From contig JAAVDB010000022.1 of NCBI GenBank assembly GCA_014802015.1, forward strand, positions 1-57,615: 57,615 nt of DNA, given 5' to 3'. Below, piece by piece: positions 16,484 through 25,044 of the stretch. Origin of the DNA: Bacteroides sp. (lineage in GTDB: Bacteria; Bacteroidota; Bacteroidia; Bacteroidales; Muribaculaceae). A program made the position numbers and the translations under genes. The notes under the pieces are model-generated. The model had not been told where the DNA came from. It searched no databases and was given only the letters and a program-made list of their open reading frames with translations. Every line of letters begins with the position of its first letter. Positions within the stretch are counted from its first letter, which is position 1.

Positions 16484-17227
16484 ATGGACGTAGAGAATAT
16501 CACCCCCTACGGCGGTGCGCCCGGCGACAAGTCACAGCAGGTGCGTGACATGTTTGACAACATCGCACCGGCCTACGACTTCATGAACCGCGCCATGACG
16601 CTCGGCATCGACCGCCTGTGGCGGCGCCGGGCCGTCAGAATGCTTCGTGACTGCCCGCATGATGATATTCTCGACATCGCGACCGGCACGGGCGATCTGG
16701 CCATACGCATGGCCCGAGAGCTCGACCCTATCGCCGTCACCGGCGTCGATCTGTCAGAAAAGATGATCGAGATAGGACGTGAGAAGGTCGAGAAGGAGAA
16801 CCTGTCGGAGATCGTGGCGCTCGGCATCGGCGACTGTATGCTGCTGCCGTTCACGGATGAGTCGTTTGACGCGGTGACGTGTGCCTACGGCGTGCGCAAT
16901 TTCGCCGACCTGGCAGCCGGCTACCGCGAGATGTACAGAGTGCTCCGCCCGGGCGGACGCGTCATCATCCTTGAGCTGTCCACCCCTGTGTCGGGCATAG
17001 TGAAGCCGTTCTACAACCTCTACACCCGCCACGTCATCCCCACGGTGGGACGCATGGTGTCAAAGGATGTACGCGCCTACAGCTATCTGCCCGAGTCGAT
17101 AGCGGCTGTGCCACAAGGGAGCGCGATGACCGACATTATGATCGGGGCAGGATTTGACTCAGCTCGCGCCATACCCCTCACATTAGGTGTATGCACCATC
17201 TACGAGGGGATCAAGGCCGACAGATAA
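16484..17227 (+). CDS. menG: Demethylmenaquinone methyltransferase
   Basis: A 247-residue SAM-dependent methyltransferase of the UbiE/MenG family that carries out the last step of menaquinone synthesis. The SAM motif I is DILDIATGTGDLA (about 63-75), followed by GVDLSEKM and the family motif TCAYGVRNFAD; the N-terminal FDNIAPAYDFMNR is also characteristic. As the organism is probably an anaerobe, menaquinone rather than ubiquinone is the expected substrate. It is tightly spaced after purC. Confidence 0.93.
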   Translation: MDVENITPYGGAPGDKSQQVRDMFDNIAPAYDFMNRAMTLGIDRLWRRRAVRMLRDCPHDDILDIATGTGDLAIRMARELDPIAVTGVDLSEKMIEIGREKVEKENLSEIVALGIGDCMLLPFTDESFDAVTCAYGVRNFADLAAGYREMYRVLRPGGRVIILELSTPVSGIVKPFYNLYTRHVIPTVGRMVSKDVRAYSYLPESIAAVPQGSAMTDIMIGAGFDSARAIPLTLGVCTIYEGIKADR

Positions 17228-17270
17228 TTAACAGTATCAACAATAATTTTTTAACTCTACCATCAGAATT

Positions 17271-17594
17271 ATGGAAAACAAACAGCAGGAAATCAAGATC
17301 GAGCTCACCCCCGAGGTGGCTAAAGGCATATACTCAAACCTCGCCGTCATCACTCACGGCCCCAACGAGTTCTTCGTTGACTTCATCACCATGGCACCCA
17401 ACATGCCCGGCGCCAAGGTGCAGAGCCGTATCATCATGAGCCCCGAGAATGCCAAGAATCTGCTTGCCGCACTCGCCGACAACGTCAAGAAGTATGAGCA
17501 GACATTCGGCGCCATCGTACCCAAGCGCCCCGTAGGCGGACAGCAGGGTGGCGGCGAGATCCCCAACCCCTTCATAATGGGAGGCAAGGCTTAA
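17271..17594 (+). CDS. DUF3467 protein
   Basis: A 107-residue protein whose core (residues of about 8-85) matches the DUF3467 family, with SNLAVITHGPNEFFVDF followed by an SRIIMSPENAKNLL helix. The C-terminus is Gly/Pro-rich. The function of the family is unknown. It lies between menG and cysS with short gaps (43 and 21 bp) and is probably part of the same transcript. Confidence 0.85.
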   Translation: MENKQQEIKIELTPEVAKGIYSNLAVITHGPNEFFVDFITMAPNMPGAKVQSRIIMSPENAKNLLAALADNVKKYEQTFGAIVPKRPVGGQQGGGEIPNPFIMGGKA

Positions 17595-17615
17595 ACGACA
17601 CACACCGTCACCGTC

Positions 17616-19088
17616 ATGCTTAATATCTATAACACCCTGACACGTACCAAACAGCCCTTCAAGCCTATCCACGAAGGGCGTGTAGGTATGTACGTGTGCG
17701 GCCCCACCGTCTACGGCGACGGCCATCTGGGTCATGCGCGCCCGGCCATCACGTTTGACATCCTCTTCCGCTATCTGCGCCATCTGGGCTACAAGGTGCG
17801 CTATGTGCGCAACATCACCGATGTGGGCCATCTTGAGCACGATGCCGACGAGGGCGAGGACAAGATCGCCAAGAAAGCCCGCCTCGAACAGCTTGAGCCG
17901 ATGGAGGTAGTGCAGCATTACCTCACACGCTATCACAAGGCTATGGAGGCCCTGAATGTGCTGCCCCCTTCGATCGAGCCTCATGCGTCAGGTCACATCA
18001 TCGAGCAGATAGAGTATATCAAGAAGATTCTCGACAGCGGATATGCTTACGTGTCGGACGGCTCGGTCTATTTCGACGTACCCAAGTATAACCGCGACCA
18101 CCGTTACGGCAAGCTGTCGGGACGCAACATCGACGAGCTGTTGGCCACTACACGCGTCCTCGACGGACAGGATCAGAAGCATAATCCGGCCGACTTCGCA
18201 CTGTGGAAGAAGGCCGCTCCCGAGCATATCATGCACTGGCCTTCGCCATGGAGCGAGGGATTTCCCGGATGGCACCTCGAATGCTCGACGATGGGCGAGA
18301 AATATCTGGGCGAGACGTTTGACATACACGGCGGCGGCATGGACCTGATGTTCCCGCATCACGAGTGCGAGATAGCTCAGTCGATGGCCCACAACGGACA
18401 CGAGACCGTGCGCTACTGGATGCACAACAACATGATCACCATCAACGGCAAGAAGATGGGCAAGTCACTGGGTAATTTCATTACGCTCGACGAGTTCTTC
18501 AACGGCACTCATCCGCTGCTGACTCAGCCCTACAGCCCGATGACGATACGTTTCTTCATCCTCCAGGCACACTATCGCGGCACTGTGGATTTCTCCAACG
18601 AGGCTCTGCAAGCCTCGGAGAAGGCTCTGGGACGTATGCTCGAAGGCTATCGCCGTCTACAGGAACTGACCCCGTCAGATGAGTCGACAATCGATGTCAG
18701 CGGCCTGCGTCAGAAGTGTTACGACGCTATGGACGATGACCTCAACACGCCTGTGCTCATAGCCCACCTCTATGACGCCCTGCGCCTTGTCAACTCGGTC
18801 AAGGACGGCAAGGCGACAGCCACTCAGGGTGATATAGACGAGCTGAAGGGCATTTTTGACACGTTCCTCGTCGATATTCTCGGCATACGCCCCGAGATAG
18901 GCGGAGGGTCGGACAACGCCGAGACTCTGCGTCCGTTCGAGAAGGCGATGGATCTCATACTTGAGATACGCGCCAACGCCAAGAACGCAAAGGACTGGGC
19001 CACGAGCGACCTCATCCGCGATCGTCTCGGCGAAGCCGGGTTTGCAATCAAAGATACGAAGGATGGGGCGGAATGGTCAATTAAATAA
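17616..19088 (+). CDS. cysS: Cysteinyl-tRNA synthetase
   Basis: A 490-residue class I aminoacyl-tRNA synthetase charging tRNA-Cys. The HIGH motif is HLGH (about 37-40) after the zinc-binding CGPTVYGDG, and the KMSKS motif is KMGKS (about 279-283) in KKMGKSLGN. Further zinc ligands lie in HLECSTMG and PHHECEIAQ. The length fits the usual 460-500 residues. It ends the purC-menG-DUF3467-cysS row; about 40 bp later a separate promoter starts a candidate small RNA. Confidence 0.96.
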   Translation: MLNIYNTLTRTKQPFKPIHEGRVGMYVCGPTVYGDGHLGHARPAITFDILFRYLRHLGYKVRYVRNITDVGHLEHDADEGEDKIAKKARLEQLEPMEVVQHYLTRYHKAMEALNVLPPSIEPHASGHIIEQIEYIKKILDSGYAYVSDGSVYFDVPKYNRDHRYGKLSGRNIDELLATTRVLDGQDQKHNPADFALWKKAAPEHIMHWPSPWSEGFPGWHLECSTMGEKYLGETFDIHGGGMDLMFPHHECEIAQSMAHNGHETVRYWMHNNMITINGKKMGKSLGNFITLDEFFNGTHPLLTQPYSPMTIRFFILQAHYRGTVDFSNEALQASEKALGRMLEGYRRLQELTPSDESTIDVSGLRQKCYDAMDDDLNTPVLIAHLYDALRLVNSVKDGKATATQGDIDELKGIFDTFLVDILGIRPEIGGGSDNAETLRPFEKAMDLILEIRANAKNAKDWATSDLIRDRLGEAGFAIKDTKDGAEWSIK

Positions 19089-19127
19089 AAAACTTTAATT
19101 ATTTTGACAAAATTATTACTAAAAAGT

Positions 19128-19158
19128 TTTGAAATATGATAAATGCGTATTAATTTTG
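19128..19158 (+). promoter_or_regulatory. Strong promoter without downstream ORF
   Basis: TTTG at 19128-19131, exactly 19 bp of spacer, then TAATTTTG at 19151-19158: one of the closest matches in the window to the Bacteroidales promoter. No gene starts downstream on this strand; a terminator follows about 80 bp later, so it should drive a small RNA. Confidence 0.7.
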
Positions 19159-19165
19159 CCAATAT

Positions 19166-19272
19166 AATTAATATTTCATAATTACAGCTTAACATTGATG
19201 ATTGGATATTAGACCTATCCACCCACTCTTTTCACAACTCCTGCCGGGCGTGAGCCATGCGGGAGTTTTTTT
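19166..19272 (+). ncRNA. Candidate small RNA, about 107 nt
   Basis: The interval runs from the predicted start of the promoter at 19128-19158 to the end of an intrinsic terminator. It contains no usable ORF. The first 38 nt are AT-rich; a small hairpin GGATA/TATCC (19204-19208 with 19216-19220) precedes an unpaired pyrimidine-rich stretch (CCACCCACTC) that could be a target-binding seed. It then ends in the terminator stem. The family is not recognised; a known Bacteroidales RNA family is possible. Confidence 0.55.
19236..19272 (+). terminator. Intrinsic terminator after candidate small RNA
   Basis: Nine-base-pair stem, 19236-19244 with 19259-19267, one G-U pair, then a run of T to 19272. 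Confidence 0.75.
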
Positions 19273-19296
19273 ATACACCTATAATTATCAAAACCA

Positions 19297-19336
19297 ACCG
19301 GGCTGTACGGGGCGATGATGCCGCGTACAGCCCGGT
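19297..19336 (-). terminator. Probable terminator after cbiK-like gene
   Basis: A perfect 13-bp stem (19297-19309 with 19324-19336) with a 14-nt loop, 32 bp beyond the stop of the minus-strand chelatase gene. On the minus strand it is followed by the T-rich TGGTTTTGAT. It would end the receptor/chelatase transcript. Confidence 0.6.
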
Positions 19337-19367
19337 CGAGAGGGTGTGTATGGGGGATTGTGATGTG

Positions 19368-20207
19368 TTATTTTGCGGGTGTCAGCATCTGACGGATGCG
19401 GTCGATGTAGAGGGCCCGGATGGCGGGATTCTCGCCCAGACCTCGCATTACGACTTCGGGTGTGTAACCCGCCGCACGGATGGCGTCGGAGTATTCTCCG
19501 GCTATGTCATTTTTGGTATGGTTGCCGCAGACGAGCAACAGCGGTATCAGTCTGATATGTTTGATGGAGCGGTCAGCGCGCAACTGCGAGATGGTCGATG
19601 CTGCGGTCGGATAACCTTCGATGGTGCTGACATGATAGGTGCCGGTGCTCTGTGTGGAGACTCCAAGCATGTTGTCAAGCTGCGAATATGTGGCCGTGCT
19701 CGGGAGCATATTGCCGTGTCCGACATAGATTACGGCTTCACCTTTAGCGCACGGTTCGCGCAGCAGTATGGAGGCCACAGTCTCGCAGTCAGACGGGCTA
19801 TACATCAGTGATTGGCCGACTGATATATGACTGAAGAAGGGGGCGACACGTGCCACGGCATCACGCACCTCGGCCATCTCGCTGCCGTCGATGAGCGTGG
19901 TGCTCTGCACGTACACGCTGTCATAGCCGTCGGCCCGCAGCCGCAGCAGCGCGTCGACAGGTGATGCGGTGTCGACTCCGCGACGGGCGAGATTGCGTCG
20001 CACCACGGGCGATATATATGCCTCGCGCACTTCGTATGCGGGGAATGCCTGCCGTACTTCCTCAGTGATAAGACTGATGGTCTTGGCTCGCGTATCGTCG
20101 TCAGAGCTGCCGTAATGGGCCACGAGGATGGCACTCTTGGCCGAGAGTGCGGGGGCGACGGTCAAGACTGTGAGGAGGGCGGAGAATATTGCTATGAGAC
20201 GTGTCAT
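19368..20207 (-). CDS. Exported CbiK-like tetrapyrrole chelatase/binding protein
   Basis: A 279-residue protein homologous to anaerobic sirohydrochlorin cobaltochelatase CbiK. Residues 1-23 form a signal peptide, so it acts outside the cytoplasm. The two-domain chelatase signatures are present: ILVAHYGSSDDDTR near the N-terminus, E110 in LIDGSEM, H164 in YVGHGN, and H230 in GNHTKND, corresponding to the Glu and two His metal ligands of CbiK. Its gene starts 11 bp after a TonB-dependent receptor gene. Exported CbiK relatives beside such receptors (IhtB of Porphyromonas) bind haem, so haem or cobalt-corrinoid handling is the likely role. No other cob/cbi genes are nearby. Confidence 0.85.
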   Translation of the reverse strand: MTRLIAIFSALLTVLTVAPALSAKSAILVAHYGSSDDDTRAKTISLITEEVRQAFPAYEVREAYISPVVRRNLARRGVDTASPVDALLRLRADGYDSVYVQSTTLIDGSEMAEVRDAVARVAPFFSHISVGQSLMYSPSDCETVASILLREPCAKGEAVIYVGHGNMLPSTATYSQLDNMLGVSTQSTGTYHVSTIEGYPTAASTISQLRADRSIKHIRLIPLLLVCGNHTKNDIAGEYSDAIRAAGYTPEVVMRGLGENPAIRALYIDRIRQMLTPAK

Positions 20208-20218
20208 GGGTGTGCGGA

Positions 20219-22276
20219 TTATCGGAAGTTAACGGCAAGGCTTACGACAACTGCGCGTCCGGGCGAATAGAGTGCGAAATTGCTGTTGAGCGGGCGGTTG
20301 TCACGACGGTTGAAGATATTGTCGATGCCGATGCCGGGGGTGAGCGTGTAGGTGCGGAAACAGCTGAATGTGTGGCGTGTGGTCAGGTTCCAGACTCCGT
20401 AGCCGGGGGCGTTGCCGTCGGCATCGCCGGGATAGTAGGTCTTGGACTGAATACGGCCGTTGAGGTTGACATTGAGTTTGTAGAAGCCCCATGTACGGAA
20501 ATAGTTGGCCGTGACGGTGGCCGAGTGCTGTACGCTGCGGTTGAGACGCTGCCACGAGCCGTCGTCATTGAGGCCGCGGCCATAGGCGAGCGAATAGTTG
20601 GCGCTGAGTTGCAGACCATTACAGGGTGTGCCGGAGAGGTTGAGTTCGAGTCCCTTGACAGTGGCTTTGTTGAAGTTATAGTATTCCTTGACCGTGAGTG
20701 TGGAGGTCTTGATGTCGTTAATCTCGGGGAACTCCTCGATGAGCGCGTCCTGCTGTTCGGTGGTCATGGCTGTAAATTTCGTCGAGCTGGAGGTAACCAT
20801 GTTCTTGACAAAATTGAGATAACCTGTGAGTGATGCGGAGAAGCGTGAGGTGCGGTATTCGGCATTTACCGATACATAATTGCTGGTCTCGGCACTTAGA
20901 TCACGGTTGCCGAAAGTGATGGTGTGGCGGCTGCCCATAGGTTTGAGCATGTGATAATAGAGTTCGTCGATGCCGGGGGCACGGTAGCCCATGGCGTAAG
21001 TGGCGCGCAGGTTGAAGTCAGAGACGTTGTACATGAGCGAGACCTTGGGGGTGACGCGTGCGCCGATGGACTGATGGTTGTCATAACGCACACCGGCTAT
21101 GCCTGTGAAATGGTCCCACAGACGGTGCTCGTGCTGACCATAGACCGAGAAGGTGGAGAGGCCTTTGTCAAGGTCGGAATCGGGACGTTCGAGACGATCA
21201 TGACGGTAATCCATACCGAAAATAGTGTTACTGTTGTCGGTAAAGTTGAAGAGTCCGCGCAGCTCGGCCTCGTGATAGTCCTGGCGCTTGGTGCGCTGAT
21301 AGGTGCCGGGCAGATAGTGACCTGATTCGACAAGATACTTGTACCACTGGCCGTATGTGCGGCCTGAGTAGTCAAACTTGATGTTGCCCAGCGCACCGAG
21401 GCGATAGGTGGCTCCGGCACCCCATGTGAAGCTCTCGTAGAAGTTGTTATACTTAGAGCCTCCTGTAATGTAGTCGCGCACCACGGGGCGGTCAAGACAT
21501 TTGTTATAATATGTGCCCTCGGCGTATGCTGACAGGCGCTCGGTGGGATCGTATGTGAAGCGCTGGGTCAGATTGTTGGACGTGTAGCCGAGCGAGAGCT
21601 GCGAGAGGGTCTCGACAAGCTCGCCGTCATCATCGGTGTAGTGTGAGTTCTGCCAGCCGTCAGAGTGTGAATAATTATAGCCTGTGAACGAGCCGACCTT
21701 GCCCGCACGCAGGGCGAGTGAGAGGCTCTGGTCAAAGCGGTTCTTGCTGGTGTAACGGCTGTCGGTGGTAAACTGCGACTCGTCGGTGTCCTCATCAAGG
21801 ATGATGTTTATCACACCGCCTATGGCATCCGATCCGTAGAGGGTCGAGGCGGCACCGTTGAGCACTTCGATACGCTTGATGAGATTTATGTCGATCTGAC
21901 TCAGGTCGATGTTGCCGCTGATGTCTCCGACCATTTTACGGCCGTTGACGAGCACGAGCACATGACTGTTGGTGAGTCCGTTGAGGCGCAGATATGACCC
22001 CATGGCGTTGGGCGAGAACGAGAGTGAAGGCACCATCATGGTCAGGGCTTCCTGAAGGCCGTTGAGGCCTGCGGCCTGAAGTTCGTGGCCGGTAATAACC
22101 TCGACAGGTACAGCTGTGCTTTTGAGACGCTGATGCATGCCGGTACCGGTCACCACCACGGGATTGAGATCATAGCCGAGAGTATCGAGATATTCGACAG
22201 GAGCACCGTCAGGCGCGGCTGCGGCTGTCAGAGCCATGGCGCCGCACAGAAGCGACAGGATGGATTTGTTATTCAT
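20219..22276 (-). CDS. TonB-dependent outer-membrane receptor
   Basis: A 685-residue receptor starting at the MNNKSILSLL signal peptide (the open frame extends 90 bp further upstream, but the promoter lies inside that stretch). The plug domain spans about residues 40-160 (NPVVVTGTG, LNGLTNSHVLVLVNGR, GSDAIGGVINIIL); the rest is a 22-strand-type barrel ending VSLAVNFR. With the exported CbiK-like protein encoded immediately downstream it probably imports a tetrapyrrole (haem or corrinoid). There is no room for a cobalamin riboswitch in the predicted 55-nt leader, so simple B12 repression of that type is not supported. Confidence 0.92.
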   Translation of the reverse strand: MNNKSILSLLCGAMALTAAAAPDGAPVEYLDTLGYDLNPVVVTGTGMHQRLKSTAVPVEVITGHELQAAGLNGLQEALTMMVPSLSFSPNAMGSYLRLNGLTNSHVLVLVNGRKMVGDISGNIDLSQIDINLIKRIEVLNGAASTLYGSDAIGGVINIILDEDTDESQFTTDSRYTSKNRFDQSLSLALRAGKVGSFTGYNYSHSDGWQNSHYTDDDGELVETLSQLSLGYTSNNLTQRFTYDPTERLSAYAEGTYYNKCLDRPVVRDYITGGSKYNNFYESFTWGAGATYRLGALGNIKFDYSGRTYGQWYKYLVESGHYLPGTYQRTKRQDYHEAELRGLFNFTDNSNTIFGMDYRHDRLERPDSDLDKGLSTFSVYGQHEHRLWDHFTGIAGVRYDNHQSIGARVTPKVSLMYNVSDFNLRATYAMGYRAPGIDELYYHMLKPMGSRHTITFGNRDLSAETSNYVSVNAEYRTSRFSASLTGYLNFVKNMVTSSSTKFTAMTTEQQDALIEEFPEINDIKTSTLTVKEYYNFNKATVKGLELNLSGTPCNGLQLSANYSLAYGRGLNDDGSWQRLNRSVQHSATVTANYFRTWGFYKLNVNLNGRIQSKTYYPGDADGNAPGYGVWNLTTRHTFSCFRTYTLTPGIGIDNIFNRRDNRPLNSNFALYSPGRAVVVSLAVNFR

Positions 22277-22335
22277 ATATATACGATTTTTTTGATGATT
22301 ACGGATAATGTGATGATCAGTTACTTTCACGAGTG

Positions 22336-22366
22336 CAAAATTACCGTCACTTACCGTGCCTGACAA
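22336..22366 (-). promoter_or_regulatory. Promoter of the receptor/chelatase operon
   Basis: On the minus strand, -33 TTG at 22366-22364 and -7 TAATTTTG at 22343-22336 are separated by 20 bp. The predicted leader to the start at 22276 is about 55 nt. Confidence 0.65.
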
Positions 22367-22533
22367 TCGTCAAAAATAGGTACATTTCGGTGCCGTAGTC
22401 AGCCGGTGTCTAACTAAATTCGGGTATAGGACGAAAAAAATGCCTTGTTTAGGACAAGAGATATATCATAGTTTCTCATCAAAAATTTAGCACATTTTAA
22501 CAACCGGGGAGGGTAATTTTAATAAGTTCTAAG

Positions 22534-22541
22534 TAATTTTG
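22534..22541 (+). promoter_or_regulatory. -7 box for the DUF4595-like lipoprotein gene
   Basis: TAATTTTG matches TAnnTTTG. No clear -33 element. It implies a 5' leader of about 150 nt, the longest in the window. The rest of the 420-bp gap 22277-22697 holds the divergent receptor promoter and AT-rich sequence; no further gene is seen. Confidence 0.5.
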
Positions 22542-22577
22542 TACCTAAAAATTATCTCTGCACGAAGATTATTATAG

Positions 22578-22642
22578 AGGAAAACGATATTACCGCGTCA
22601 GGTTATACGCCTGAGCTGCAGATACCGGCCTTGCGTTTTCCT
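22578..22642 (+). promoter_or_regulatory. Structured 5' leader, possible cis-regulatory RNA
   Basis: The outer stem pairs AGGAAAACG (22578-22586) exactly with CGTTTTCCT (22634-22642). Inside, TCAGG and CCTGA form a second stem around ttatacg. A purine-rich GGAGG-containing stretch and a TGCC/GGCA pairing follow before the ATG at 22698. The layout resembles a leader RNA element, but no known riboswitch class was recognised. Confidence 0.4.
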
Positions 22643-22697
22643 GTCGATCCATAATTCTAACCGTGCCGACGAGGAGGTCCGGAGGCAAACAACGAAA

Positions 22698-23513
22698 ATG
22701 AAACTTTTAAAATTAACATCACTTGGTTTTGCTGCTCTGTGTTTTGTTATGACATCATGCAGCGATGACAATGATGGGCCCGAAGTATCGACTTCGGCCG
22801 AACCCACAGTCGACAACGTGTTCACAGAGGGTCTTCCTGCGTCAGTTGACGGTGCGACATTTACTACGAATGAAAAAGGTCAGGTCACAAAGATCGTTGA
22901 CGGCGATGAGGTGATTACCTTTGAATACGGCACATTCAGCAGCCGTGCTGCAGAGTATAATGTTGCAATGAGATATAGCGATAATAATTATCCCGACGAA
23001 GGATGGACGATTTATATGCAGCTCAATTCACAAGGTTTTGTGAGCCACGCCCTGCAGGTATATAAAGATGATGAGTATGAAAATGATACTTGGGATTTTG
23101 GATATAATGCCGACGGTCAGCTCACCAGCCTGAAACGCAGCGAAGGTGAGGATGATTATGAAATTACTTACGCTAATGGCAATATTGTCAAGGTTACCGA
23201 GATAGATGAAGATGACGATCCGTATGTCTACACATTCAACTATACCAATGACAAGTACACTACACCGGTGGAAAATACGTATAATCTGATGCTCTTCGAT
23301 GACATGTTCGAAATCGATATGGACGAAATGGGTATCGCTTACTATGCCGGTCTGCTCGGTAAATCGACTAAGAACCTGCCCATGGGATGCAACTATGGCG
23401 ATGGTGATGCCGACAATTATAACTGGTCATTCGATTCAAATAACAATAACAGACCGACCAAATTTTGGTGCGGAGGTTATGAGTGGAATGCTGTATCGTT
23501 CTCTTGGAAATAA
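22698..23513 (+). CDS. DUF4595-like lipoprotein
   Basis: A 271-residue lipoprotein with the lipid cysteine at C21 (FVMTSC) followed by an Asp-rich linker (SDDNDGPE). The body has repeated short beta segments such as YNADGQLTSLKRS and YANGNIVKV, a pattern seen in DUF4595 proteins of Bacteroidales. Probably at the cell surface; the function is unknown. The gene is more AT-rich than its neighbours and has a long structured leader. Confidence 0.7.
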   Translation: MKLLKLTSLGFAALCFVMTSCSDDNDGPEVSTSAEPTVDNVFTEGLPASVDGATFTTNEKGQVTKIVDGDEVITFEYGTFSSRAAEYNVAMRYSDNNYPDEGWTIYMQLNSQGFVSHALQVYKDDEYENDTWDFGYNADGQLTSLKRSEGEDDYEITYANGNIVKVTEIDEDDDPYVYTFNYTNDKYTTPVENTYNLMLFDDMFEIDMDEMGIAYYAGLLGKSTKNLPMGCNYGDGDADNYNWSFDSNNNNRPTKFWCGGYEWNAVSFSWK

Positions 23514-23521
23514 AACGTTAG

Positions 23522-23553
23522 TAGAACCTGTTACAAATAGAACCTGATACAAA
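23522..23553 (+). repeat. 16-bp tandem duplication
   Basis: TAGAACCTGTTACAAA (23522-23537) is followed directly by TAGAACCTGATACAAA (23538-23553), one mismatch. It lies between a stop codon and the terminator palindrome and looks like a recent local duplication. Confidence 0.8.
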
Positions 23554-23597
23554 TATAGGAGGCTGTCTAACACGTGTTAGACAGCCTCCTATATTTT
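23551..23597. terminator. Bidirectional terminator, 46-bp perfect palindrome
   Basis: Bases 23551-23573 are the exact reverse complement of 23574-23596, with A-rich and T-rich ends, between convergent genes (stops at 23513 and 23630). It should terminate both transcripts. Confidence 0.85.
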
Positions 23598-23629
23598 CAA
23601 GCAGTCCTGCCGGATGACAGACAGGGTGG

Positions 23630-25015
23630 TTATTTCAATATTTCACGCATCTTGGCGGGAAGCTGGGTATTATCGTTCATATTGCCGAACTTCTCGGCTC
23701 CGACACCTATAGCATAGACGGGCACGAAGCCGCCGGTGTGGGCGTTGGAGGTGAAGCCGAGGCCTGTGAAGCTGTCCTGAATTTTGTAGACCAGATCAGT
23801 AAAACTGTTGAACGAGTTGTAGAGCGTCTTGTGATCGGTGGGTGCGTCACCTTTGAAACAGCGGTCGAACTCTTTCTTTAGCTCCTCGGTCTGCTGTTCG
23901 GTCACGGGGACGCCACGCCAGAAGCCCATGTTCTCTTCGAGATATTCCTTCATGTCAGGCCAGTCAAAGATGCGGCGCGAACGACGGATGGCACGGCAGA
24001 AGTCGGCAAAGCTGTCCTTGGAGATCTTCTGATAATCGATGTAATTGAGATGGAGGTCATAGCCTACATTGTTATTGCCAAGAGCCATACCGCCGGTCTC
24101 GTGGTCAGCAGTCACGACGATAAGGGTCTCGTCGGGGTGAGCCAGATAGAAGTCGTAGGCGTGCTGAAGAGCCTGATTGAAGCTAATCACATCCTTGATG
24201 ATGGTACCGCCGTCGTTGCTGTGGGCGGCATGGTCGATGCTGCCACCCTCGACCATCATGAAGAAGCGGTCACGACCATTCTTATTGAGATGCTCAAGAC
24301 CTGCGGCGGTCATGTCGGCAAGAGTCATCGCTCCGGGTACGGAGTCGATAGTATAGCCTATCTCTTTGAGCGTGATCTCCTCGGGGTTGAGAAGGAGTAC
24401 ACGTGATGATTTCTTGTCCTTGAGCTGGTCGAGACCGTAGGCGATGTCAACACCGTTGGCCTCAAACGTAGTGATAAGGTCGTTAGGGTTGCCGTCCTTG
24501 TCCTTGGTGCCGCGCAACTGCGAGCCGGCGATGAAGTCATAGCCGCACTCGGCCATCTGCTTGCCTATCTCGTAAAACATCGAGCGTTTGGGTACATGTG
24601 CGTAGAATGCACCTGGAGTGGCGTCGTCGGGCTGAACGGTGGTGATGAGCGCCACGCCGTAACCGCGGTCAAACAGCTCTTTGGCTATCGATACGACTGC
24701 TGTAGTGTCGGGACCCATGCCGAGCATACCGTTCTTGGTCTTGTGGCCTGTAGAGAGGGCGGTTCCGGCGGCTGCCGAGTCAGTCACAGGCGATGATGCG
24801 GAGTGAGTGGTACACTGCGATGCTATGGGAAACTGCATCATGAGGATAGGATCAGTGTTGCCGAGCACGGTGCGGTTGTAGACCTGTGCGCCGAGCGCAT
24901 GTGCCATGCCCATGCCGTCTCCGATGAAATAAAATACGTACCTGGGAGCCTCGGAGGCCATTACTGCGACGGAGGCCGCAAGGCATAAGCAGAAGGACAG
25001 TAGTCGATTGAACAT
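23630..25015 (-). CDS. Alkaline phosphatase
   Basis: A 461-residue exported phosphomonoesterase of the PhoA superfamily. A signal peptide covers residues 1-20. The metal-binding motif is GDGMG (D33), the nucleophile is S80 in VTDSAAAGTALSTG, and the later metal ligands lie in VTADHETGG. Family members release phosphate from organic phosphoesters in the periplasm. It is the last gene of a minus-strand row, 29 bp after the GH3 gene. Confidence 0.93.
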   Translation of the reverse strand: MFNRLLSFCLCLAASVAVMASEAPRYVFYFIGDGMGMAHALGAQVYNRTVLGNTDPILMMQFPIASQCTTHSASSPVTDSAAAGTALSTGHKTKNGMLGMGPDTTAVVSIAKELFDRGYGVALITTVQPDDATPGAFYAHVPKRSMFYEIGKQMAECGYDFIAGSQLRGTKDKDGNPNDLITTFEANGVDIAYGLDQLKDKKSSRVLLLNPEEITLKEIGYTIDSVPGAMTLADMTAAGLEHLNKNGRDRFFMMVEGGSIDHAAHSNDGGTIIKDVISFNQALQHAYDFYLAHPDETLIVVTADHETGGMALGNNNVGYDLHLNYIDYQKISKDSFADFCRAIRRSRRIFDWPDMKEYLEENMGFWRGVPVTEQQTEELKKEFDRCFKGDAPTDHKTLYNSFNSFTDLVYKIQDSFTGLGFTSNAHTGGFVPVYAIGVGAEKFGNMNDNTQLPAKMREILK

Positions 25016-25044
25016 TTGAACTATGTATTTTGAATTGATTTATA

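Noticed and set aside
22277-22335. Cobalamin riboswitch upstream of the TonB-dependent receptor gene
   Set aside because: The predicted leader is only about 55 nt, whereas cobalamin riboswitches need roughly 150-200 nt, and no B12-box pattern is visible.
23551-23597. Insertion-sequence end or attachment site
   Set aside because: A single symmetric palindrome between convergent genes with no transposase or target duplication is best explained as a bidirectional terminator.
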